Origin: CAZXVW01 sp964644025
GTDB lineage: Bacteria > Acidobacteriota > Terriglobia > Bryobacterales > Bryobacteraceae
Reading direction: 5' to 3'
DNA: 21,597 bases
Assembly: GCA_964644025.1 (NCBI GenBank)
Contig: CAZXVW010000056.1
Span: 1-21,597 of the forward strand
Below the pieces are notes generated by a model, which was not told the origin of the DNA, searched no databases, and worked only from the letters and a program-made list of their open reading frames with translations. This document shows, in pieces, positions 13,893-21,597 of this stretch. Position 1 is the first letter of the stretch, and the number at the start of each line of letters is the position of its first letter. A program made the translations under genes and the position numbers.

Positions 13893-14366
13893 CTATTTCT
13901 TGAACAGGTTGTCAAAAGCAGCGCGAGCGTCCTTCGGGTTGGTGGGGGCGGGACCCGGGACGACGGGAGATGAACCGGGGCTGGTCGCGTCGCGCGCTAC
14001 CGTCACCCGCGATTCGAAGTATTCGCAATCGTTCGCCTTGTCCTTCGGCGAGACGCGAACCCGAATCGGCTTGGCGCATTGCAGCCGGAGGGAAGGCTCG
14101 AAGTGGGCGCACTGCTTGCAGCAGTGCAGCGGCACGCCGCACTTGGGACAGTTCCCGTTGAAATCCACGCCCGAGGGAAGCGTTGTCGCGCAGCTATAGC
14201 ATCGGGTGGCGACGACGGCCTGCACCATCCGGGGCAGGCGGGGTCCGGTGATGTCAATCGGCTGCCGGGGCCCGCGCGGCCTTCGCTCCTGGCGGTCGCG
14301 GCCTTCGCCGTGGTTGCTTTCCGATTCCATATAGCCGCGCTGTCGGTACTTGCGATCACCTTCCAT
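13893..14366 (-). CDS. Cysteine-rich zinc-ribbon protein of unknown function
   Basis: This 157-aa soluble protein has a basic, disordered-looking N-terminus (residues 1-45, many Arg, Gln and Glu) and a central domain with nine cysteines: Cys56 and Cys59 (RCYSCAT), Cys73 and Cys76 (GNCPKCGVPL), Cys82, Cys83 and Cys86 (HCCKQCAHFE), Cys97 and Cys114. The first four form a zinc ribbon and the rest probably bind a second metal. The tail is Pro/Ala/Ser-rich and ends AAFDNLFKK. I recognise no characterised homologue; similar small proteins occur as hypotheticals in Acidobacteriota (recalled). AGGAG lies 12 nt before the ATG. An in-frame Met at residue 13 is another possible start. Confidence 0.75.
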   Translation of the reverse strand: MEGDRKYRQRGYMESESNHGEGRDRQERRPRGPRQPIDITGPRLPRMVQAVVATRCYSCATTLPSGVDFNGNCPKCGVPLHCCKQCAHFEPSLRLQCAKPIRVRVSPKDKANDCEYFESRVTVARDATSPGSSPVVPGPAPTNPKDARAAFDNLFKK

Positions 14367-14708
14367 GGCTGGTCACTACTCCTGAGAAATCGCCCCGGGG
14401 CCTGAAGCTCCAATGATCCTCTCCGGTCATGGTCCCTGGGTTGCGAGACGGCATCTGTGCCTGTTGGTTCCGGATGTCAGCTCCCAGGGGGGAGCCGAAT
14501 CACCGGGCGGGGAGCATTCCCGCGGCATATCACATGTCAACCTGGAGCTTCGCTCACCGGCAGCCGCCGACGGCCCCTCGGCCACGACTGGCGGTTGAGA
14601 GGGATGCTGCGGGTTTGCCGCGGCGCCGGAGTCTGACGGGCCGGAACCCCCGCTGATGCCTTAAATTAATTATCTATCACGGATTGAACCAGGATGCCAG
14701 AAAAATTT
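14367..14708. other. Intergenic region between the phosphorylase end and the zinc-ribbon gene
   Basis: No gene is visible in these 342 bp. An A/T-rich patch (TTAAATTAATTATCTAT at 14661-14677) stands out in GC-rich surroundings just past the phosphorylase stop. On the reverse strand it reads GATAAT and TAATTAATTTAAG, so it could be the -10 region or UP element of a promoter for the zinc-ribbon gene, leaving a leader of roughly 280 nt. No clean hairpin-plus-U terminator for the phosphorylase gene is seen. Confidence 0.35.
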
Positions 14709-17267
14709 TCACCCGGATCCACCCACCCCCCATTTTAGTAAAGAATTGCACGGTCGCGTAAGGGGATCGTCGTAATGGTTCGGGCTGACGCGAATGCTGT
14801 AGCCCAAACGCCCGGTCTGCTGCGGCAGGAATTCCCTGCTGAAGACCGCCCGTGACCCGTTCTGCTCCCGCGCCGGCAGGGTCAACACCTCCGTATCCAC
14901 CAGGCAGCCGTCGGCGTTAATACGGCCGATGACCGCCTCCACGCGGACATCCCGCGAGTTGAGCCCACCCAGCTCGACGACAGCCCGCAGCGGGATCGGT
15001 TGCCCGCTTAATACCGGATCTTCCAGCGGCGGGCCGATTTCCACGAACCGCACCTGGTCCCATGCCTGCGAAACCCTGGCGGTCCAGCGGGCGCGCTCGC
15101 GGACGTTTTCGAACTTCCGCTGGCGCATCTCGGTGTAGGAGCGGTGGGCGGGTTCGTAGAACTGGCTGTAATACTCGCCGATCATCCGCCACGCGTTGTA
15201 GACCGGGGTGAGATTCTTCAGCGAAGTTTTCACGCGCCGCATCCATCCCTCCGGCACCCCTTCGTCCCGGTCCTGGTAATACAGGGGTACGATTTCGTTT
15301 TCGAGCAGCGAGTAGATGGCGCTGGCGTGATCGTCATCCTGATCCTTGCTATACGGTTCCCGGTGACCGATCGCCCAGCCGCCGGAGACCTCGTAGGCCT
15401 CGTCAAACCACCCGTCCAGGATGCTCAGGTTGAGGTTGCCGTTGATGCCGGCTTTCATTCCGCTGGTCCCGCAAGCTTCCTCACCGCGGCGGGGATTGTT
15501 CAGCCACAGGTCGACTCCCTGGACCAGTTGCCGGCCCACCTCGATGCTATAGTCCTCGACAAACACCAGCCGCTTGGAAACTTCCGGGTCGCGGGAGAGC
15601 TGGACGATCTCCCGGATCAGCGTCTTTCCGGGGTGATCATCCGGGTGTGCCTTGCCGGCGATGACAATCTGGACCGGCATCGTCGGGTGGGTGAGGATCT
15701 TGGTGAGCCGTTCGATGTCGCGCTTGAACAGCGTGGCGCGTTTGTAGGTGGCGAAACGGCGGGCGAACCCGATGGTGAGGGCATCCGGATCAAGCACCTC
15801 CGATAGCCGGCGGATTTCGGTGGCCGAGGCGCGCCGCTCCAGCGCGGCGGCGCGCACCCGGGCGCGGACAAAGCTGACCAGGCGCCGCTTGCGGCGGCGG
15901 TGAACCTCCCACAGTTCCGAGCTCGGGATGTCGTCGATCAGTTCCCAGGTCTTCGGATCCAGGGGCCGTTCCCGCCAGTCCGGTTGCAGGTACTGGTCGT
16001 AGAGCGCGGCCAGGTCGGAGTTGAGCCAGGTCTGCAGGTGAACGCCGTTGGTCACCGAGGCGATGGGGACTTCCCAGATGGGAAGCTGCGGCCACAGCTC
16101 CTGCCACATCTCTTGCGAAACACGGCGGTGCAGGCGGCTCACCGCGTTGCGGTACGAGGAGGTGTTGATGGCGGCGATCGCCATCGAGAACTGCCGGTGC
16201 GGATCGGTGGTCCCGCCGCGGCCCAGCGCCAGCAACTGGTCGAACGGAATCCCCGCCTCGCGGCAGTAATCATGAAAATACTCGTACATCAGGTTGGGAT
16301 CGAACAGGTCGATGCCGGCCGGCACCAACGTGTGGGTCGTAAACACGTTGTTGGCGCGGCTGGCGGCCAGGGCCTCATCAAAGCTCAGCCCGTATTCTTT
16401 CATCAGCAGGCGGATGCGTTCGACGGCGAGGAATGCCGAGTGGCCGTCGTTCATGTGGTAAACGCTGGGGCGAATTCCCAGGGCCCGCAGGGCCCGCAGG
16501 CCGCCGATACCGAGGACGATCTCTTGCTGGATCCGCTTGTGGATGTCGCCGCCGTAGAGCTGATCGGTGATGTTCCGGTGCTCCGGGAGGGCGTTCTCGG
16601 CGACATTGGTATCCAGCAGGTACAGCTTAACCTTGCCCACGTTCTTCTGCCAAACCTTGATGAAGACGCGGCCGCCGGGCAGCTTGATGGTGACACGCAG
16701 CTCCTTCCCTTCCGCGTCCCGCACGGGGGAGACCGGCAGCGTGTAGAAATCGTTGTCCGGGTAGCGCTCGGTTTGCCAGCCGTCAGGGTTGAGTGACTGT
16801 TTCAGGTATCCCTTCTGGTAGAGAATCCCCACTCCGACCAGCGGTATACCGGCATCGCTCGCCGCTTTCAGGTGGTCTCCGGAGAGCAGACCCAGGCCGC
16901 CGGAATAGATCGGCATGCAGCTCACCAGCCCGTATTCCATTGAGAAGTAAGCCACCTGCATCTTCTCCGAAATATTCTCACGGCGCATGTAATCGTCGTA
17001 GCGCTCGCAGGCGCGGCGATACAGGGCGATGTAGCGGGGGTCGGCGGCGGCTTTCCGGAGCGTTTCCTGGGCTACCTCGCCCAGCATCAAGACCGGGTTA
17101 TGCCCGGAAGCCGTCCAGAGCTTGGGATCGAGACGGCGGAACACGCTACGGATGGCGGCGTCCCAGCTCCAGAGCACGTTGTGCGCCAGCTCCGACAGCC
17201 GGACCAGTTCCGGAGGAAGCGCGGGACGCACCAGGAACTCTTTCAATGGTCGAATTTCAAAGGCCAT
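14709..17267 (-). CDS. glgP: Alpha-glucan (glycogen/maltodextrin) phosphorylase
   Basis: This 852-aa enzyme cleaves alpha-1,4-glucans with phosphate to glucose 1-phosphate. The N-terminal 110 residues (LSELAHNVLWSWDAAIRSVF) are the DUF3417 domain of the TIGR02094 type of phosphorylase found in many bacteria and archaea. The phosphorylase core follows with AYFSMEYGL and YSGGLGLLSGDHLKAASD. The pyridoxal-phosphate lysine is Lys605 in ACGTSGMKAGINGNLNLS. The family lacks the allosteric N-terminus of animal enzymes, so control is probably at expression. About 130 residues after the core form a beta-rich tail. It is divergent from uvrB across a 142-bp spacer; the start codon has only a weak AAGG ahead of it. 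Confidence 0.95.
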   Translation of the reverse strand: MAFEIRPLKEFLVRPALPPELVRLSELAHNVLWSWDAAIRSVFRRLDPKLWTASGHNPVLMLGEVAQETLRKAAADPRYIALYRRACERYDDYMRRENISEKMQVAYFSMEYGLVSCMPIYSGGLGLLSGDHLKAASDAGIPLVGVGILYQKGYLKQSLNPDGWQTERYPDNDFYTLPVSPVRDAEGKELRVTIKLPGGRVFIKVWQKNVGKVKLYLLDTNVAENALPEHRNITDQLYGGDIHKRIQQEIVLGIGGLRALRALGIRPSVYHMNDGHSAFLAVERIRLLMKEYGLSFDEALAASRANNVFTTHTLVPAGIDLFDPNLMYEYFHDYCREAGIPFDQLLALGRGGTTDPHRQFSMAIAAINTSSYRNAVSRLHRRVSQEMWQELWPQLPIWEVPIASVTNGVHLQTWLNSDLAALYDQYLQPDWRERPLDPKTWELIDDIPSSELWEVHRRRKRRLVSFVRARVRAAALERRASATEIRRLSEVLDPDALTIGFARRFATYKRATLFKRDIERLTKILTHPTMPVQIVIAGKAHPDDHPGKTLIREIVQLSRDPEVSKRLVFVEDYSIEVGRQLVQGVDLWLNNPRRGEEACGTSGMKAGINGNLNLSILDGWFDEAYEVSGGWAIGHREPYSKDQDDDHASAIYSLLENEIVPLYYQDRDEGVPEGWMRRVKTSLKNLTPVYNAWRMIGEYYSQFYEPAHRSYTEMRQRKFENVRERARWTARVSQAWDQVRFVEIGPPLEDPVLSGQPIPLRAVVELGGLNSRDVRVEAVIGRINADGCLVDTEVLTLPAREQNGSRAVFSREFLPQQTGRLGYSIRVSPNHYDDPLTRPCNSLLKWGVGGSG

Positions 17268-17279
17268 ACCTTGACGCCC

Positions 17280-17295
17280 AGTTGACCTGTCAACT
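17280..17295. promoter_or_regulatory. Palindromic candidate operator in the glgP-uvrB spacer
   Basis: AGTTGAC-CT-GTCAACT is an inverted repeat with perfect 7-bp arms, centred about 20 bp before the phosphorylase start and 122 bp before uvrB. It contains TTGACC and, on the reverse strand, TTGACA, both like -35 hexamers. It does not fit the LexA boxes I know, so the regulator is unknown. Confidence 0.45.
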
Positions 17296-17347
17296 TCTCT
17301 TCAAGATAGCAGAGAAACTCGGCGCGGCGAGCTGCCGGGGCCCGGGC

Positions 17348-17393
17348 GGCCTTCCCAAGGCCCCGGCGCCACCCATCCCGGCCGAGCGGCCGG
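17348..17393. promoter_or_regulatory. Two perfect hairpins just before uvrB
   Basis: GGCCTT-CCC-AAGGCC (17348-17362) and CCGGCC-GAGC-GGCCGG (17378-17393) each have perfect 6-bp arms and tiny loops. The second sits where a -35 region for the uvrB -10 element would be. They may be regulator sites or structures limiting read-through between divergent genes. Confidence 0.4.
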
Positions 17394-17397
17394 TGCC

Positions 17398-17403
17398 TAT
17401 ACT
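17398..17403 (+). promoter_or_regulatory. -10 element of uvrB, suggesting a leaderless mRNA
   Basis: TATACT (5 of 6 to consensus) ends 6 nt before the GTG at 17410, the normal distance to a transcription start. If used, the uvrB mRNA would begin at its start codon. No Shine-Dalgarno sequence is present at proper spacing, which fits. No matching -35 is visible, so activation or another promoter may be involved. Confidence 0.4.
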
Positions 17404-17409
17404 GGAATC

Positions 17410-19434
<2,025 letters not shown>

Positions 19435-20260
19435 AATGTACGGGCTCGGCCGGCTGTCAAACCTGGCCGAGCACCTGGGGCTTGTCAAAGCCTCCAGTTT
19501 CCGGCAGGCGAGCCGGATCTCCAACACGTTGCGTTGCGGACAGCCCGTCCATCGCTACGAGGATCTGGAGCCGGCCCGCCTGATCCTGATCTGCGCGCCC
19601 GATGAGATGGTGGCCGGCATTGTCGCGGGATTGCTTGAGGCGGGTCTTGACTGGAACGGCAAAGCCGTGCTGTTGAGCGGCGGGACACTTGACAGTGGCG
19701 CATTGCGGGAGCTGGCGGCTCGCGGTGCGGGCACCGCTTCGTTCGCCTGGATCGAGGCATATCCGGTTCCGGACTGCTTCATTGAGGGCGACCGGACCGC
19801 GGTGCGGGCGGCGAGACGGCTGTTCGAGGAAGGTGGAGGGCGGGCGGTGGAGGTCCGCCGCTCGGCACGCGGGATTTGCGCAGCCGGCACGTCGCTGGCC
19901 TCCTGGATTCTGCTGCCGCTGGTGGACGCTTCCCTGTCCTGCTTCCGTCACGCTGGTCTGACTCCCCGCCGTGGCCGGCTGGTCGTGGAACGGCTGGTCG
20001 AGCGGTCCTTGCGCTCTTACTTGAAGGGAGGCCGGCGGTCCTGGAGGGGACCAGCGACGCCGGAAGCCAGGAGAGCGTTCCGGATGCAACTCGAGGCGCT
20101 GCGCGGCATTGACCCGGCGCTGGCCGAGACCCTGCTCACCGCGAGCAAGCTTTCGCTTCACTATTTGGGAAAGAGCACGGACTGGCTGGAACGGGAGACT
20201 CTCCCGGCGCGCCGGGCCGCCGCCGGCTCCGGCGGCTGATCTGGCTGACTGGAACCCTCC

Positions 20261-21103
20261 TCACGTTGGCGGTTGCTCATGACGGCGCGGCACGGGCAGG
20301 TATTCCACGCTCGGGTGCCGGCGGACCGGCTGCGGGTAGAGGTTCATGAGCTGGGAGATTTCCGGGGGCATCTCGGCGCTGACACACAGGCCGAACTCCT
20401 TGGCGATTTCGAACGTGATCGGGAAGTCATGCGTCCAGGTGCCCGTGGCCAGCAGCGTGGCAATTTCTTCGGCCTTTGCCTCCGTGCATTTACCTTTCAA
20501 CAGGCCGGCCACGGTCTGGCGCACCTGCGCGATCGCTTTTTCGGCCTGGTCGGCCAGCATCAGGGTTTCGTCGTCAATCTGATGAAGCGGCTTGGTGCGC
20601 AGCACGTGCAGTACCGATGCCGCCGGGTGTTGGCCAAGCTGCGGATCCACCGGGCCGAGAACGGCCGAGGGGCTCATCACAATCTCGTCAGCCGCCAGCG
20701 CGATCAGGGTGCCCCCCGACATGGCGTAGTGGGGCACGAAGACGGTGACTTTCGCCGGGTGCCGCTGGATGGCCCGCGCGATTTGTACCGAGGCCAGCAC
20801 CAGTCCGCCCGGCGTGTGCAGCACCAGGTCCAGAGGAACATCCGGGTCGGTAAGCTGGATAGCGCGGATTACCTCCTCGGAGTCGTTCACGTCGATGTAG
20901 CGAAAGAACGGAAATCCGAGCAGGCTCATCGTCTCCTGGCGGTGAACCAGCAAGATCACCCGCGACCCTCTTTGTTTCTCGAGCCTGGCGATCAGCCGTT
21001 GCCGGGAGGCTTCCAGAAGGCGCTGCTTGATCACCGGCTGCAAGGCGGTCACGATGAAAAACAACCAGAACAGGTCGCCGATTCCCACGCCTACTTGCTG
21101 CAT
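20261..21103 (-). CDS. SDH/ClpP-class membrane serine protease
   Basis: This 280-aa protein starts with one membrane helix (residues 8-25) and a basic amphipathic segment, then a ClpP/crotonase-type protease domain. Key features are the oxyanion glycines in HTPGG (96-100), nucleophile Ser129 in HYAMSGGT, and the conserved ADEIVMSPSAVLGPVDPQLG. Lys189 in ADQAEKA is a candidate general base. These fit the SDH (serine dehydrogenase) proteinase family, PF01972, related to SppA and archaeal membrane proteases, which degrades membrane or unfolded proteins. Substrates are unknown. GGAGGTGG lies 12 nt before the ATG. It converges on the DUF2520-like gene with a 21-bp gap. Confidence 0.88.
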   Translation of the reverse strand: MQQVGVGIGDLFWLFFIVTALQPVIKQRLLEASRQRLIARLEKQRGSRVILLVHRQETMSLLGFPFFRYIDVNDSEEVIRAIQLTDPDVPLDLVLHTPGGLVLASVQIARAIQRHPAKVTVFVPHYAMSGGTLIALAADEIVMSPSAVLGPVDPQLGQHPAASVLHVLRTKPLHQIDDETLMLADQAEKAIAQVRQTVAGLLKGKCTEAKAEEIATLLATGTWTHDFPITFEIAKEFGLCVSAEMPPEISQLMNLYPQPVRRHPSVEYLPVPRRHEQPPT

Positions 21104-21433
21104 CGTTTTCTCGCCACCTCCATTTGATTTCCCCCGGGCCGCGGGTTCGAAATTCCCGCCGGTCAGCCCTGGGGGTGACCGTTTCCGGACGGTGCTGACA
21201 GCCGCGGCTGCCGGCTTCGCCGCGGCCGGGCCGTTCCGGGCGAGCCTCCGCCGCGGCTCCGTCGTGATCTTCTTTCATACCAGCTTTGCCTGGCTGGTGC
21301 AAGGACTCGTGGGCCGTGGCTATTGATTGCCAGACACAATTCGTGATAAAGGTGGAAGCAGAGCTCTCTGTCGTCACGATACGGTGCTTTTACACGCTGT
21401 GCCTTAATCCGCCATAACGCCAAGGTAATGCCG
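21104..21433. other. Divergent intergenic region with hairpins and a weak promoter
   Basis: No gene is seen. GGTCA and TGACC flank a 10-nt gap near 21161-21180, and CCGCGG palindromes recur. ACCAGC (21279-21284) and GCTGGT (21293-21298) form a 6-bp hairpin. A possible promoter for the rightward gene is TTGATT (21323-21328), a 16-bp spacer, then GATAAA (21345-21350), each 4 of 6 to consensus, leaving a leader of about 75 nt. Confidence 0.35.
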
Positions 21434-21597
21434 ATGAAAAAAGAACTGCGGACCTTCCTGGCCCTGTTAATGTGCGAGCTCCTTGTAGGCTTGCTGTTGC
21501 CGGCACCGGCGGCGGCCCAGTCTGAGCTGCATCCAGCGGTTCTCAAGGCTTTCCAGGAAAACTTGCGGAAGTCCTACCTGGAGCTGTTCGAAATTGC
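21434..21597 (+). CDS. Secreted protein, 5' part only (runs off the window)
   Basis: Fifty-four codons are visible. The first 29 residues are a good signal peptide: MKKELR, a hydrophobic stretch with LLVGLLL, then PAPAAAQS as the likely cleavage site. The mature part begins ELHPAVLKAFQENLRKSY and is helical; no family can be assigned from this. AAGG at 21422-21425 lies 8 nt before the ATG at 21434; an in-frame ATG at 21428 would add only two residues. It is divergent from the SDH-type protease gene. Confidence 0.65.
   Translation, partial: MKKELRTFLALLMCELLVGLLLPAPAAAQSELHPAVLKAFQENLRKSYLELFEI

Noticed and set aside
14681..14700. TGGCAT-N5-TTCA on the reverse strand as a sigma-54 promoter
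   Set aside because: The essential -12 GC is missing (TTC instead of TTGC).
15144..16796. Two long forward open frames inside the phosphorylase gene
   Set aside because: Antisense shadows of glgP, with no motifs and no ribosome binding sites.
17280..17295. Palindrome as a LexA (SOS) box for uvrB
   Set aside because: AGTTGAC-CT-GTCAACT does not match the LexA motifs I know (CTGT-N8-ACAG, GTTC-N7-GTTC, GAAC-N4-GTTC), and it is 115 bp from the uvrB -10 hexamer.
21163..21546. Reverse-strand 127-codon frame at the right edge
   Set aside because: Overlaps the signal-peptide gene and the intergenic hairpins, and has no domain-like features.

Overview
The window is GC-rich bacterial chromosome with dense short-gap operons and no rRNA, tRNA, CRISPR array or intact mobile element that I can see. 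The gene mix suggests a soil-type Acidobacteriota, perhaps Solibacter/Bryobacter-like. The pointers are a PEP-CTERM-type TPR lipoprotein next to a CAAX-protease-like membrane protein, an ATP synthase cluster reduced to Fo genes, a family of exported proteins I associate with that phylum, and degenerate remnants typical of its intergenic DNA. This assignment is inference; no marker gene in the window proves it.

Layout. Positions 1-514 are non-coding with short repeats. An exported cupin (515-1069) is followed by a 29-codon stump of an NAD(P)-binding NmrA/SDR-type gene and a degenerate reverse-strand region (about 1074-1810) that looks like a scar of old rearrangements. A promoter with a perfect TATAAT precedes an Fo ATP synthase cluster (atpZ-like, atpI, atpB, atpE; 2062-3792); subunits b, delta, alpha, gamma, beta and epsilon are absent. 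Then come an exported protein of unknown function (4057-5067), an AhpD/CMD-like protein with an altered CxxC (5128-5463), a 768-aa TPR lipoprotein (5566-7872) and a CPBP/CAAX-type membrane protease (7894-8574).

From 8639 to 12816 five genes are joined by four successive 4-nt ATGA overlaps: HAD phosphatase, a conserved protein of unknown function, a PfkB/HldE-type sugar kinase, a ROK sugar kinase and a GmhA-type SIS isomerase. Isomerase, kinase and phosphatase resemble the ADP-heptose route, but no nucleotidyltransferase is present, and the ROK kinase and the unknown protein are extra. This operon is the best candidate for an undescribed pathway. Converging on it are a zinc-dependent sorbitol-dehydrogenase-like gene and a cysteine-rich zinc-ribbon gene.

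The last part holds an alpha-glucan phosphorylase (reverse strand) divergent from uvrB. The shared 142-bp spacer is full of perfect inverted repeats, and uvrB may be leaderless. A Rossmann/DUF2520-like gene overlaps the uvrB end by 47 nt. It converges on an SDH/ClpP-class membrane serine protease, and the window ends inside a new secreted-protein gene (21434 onward).
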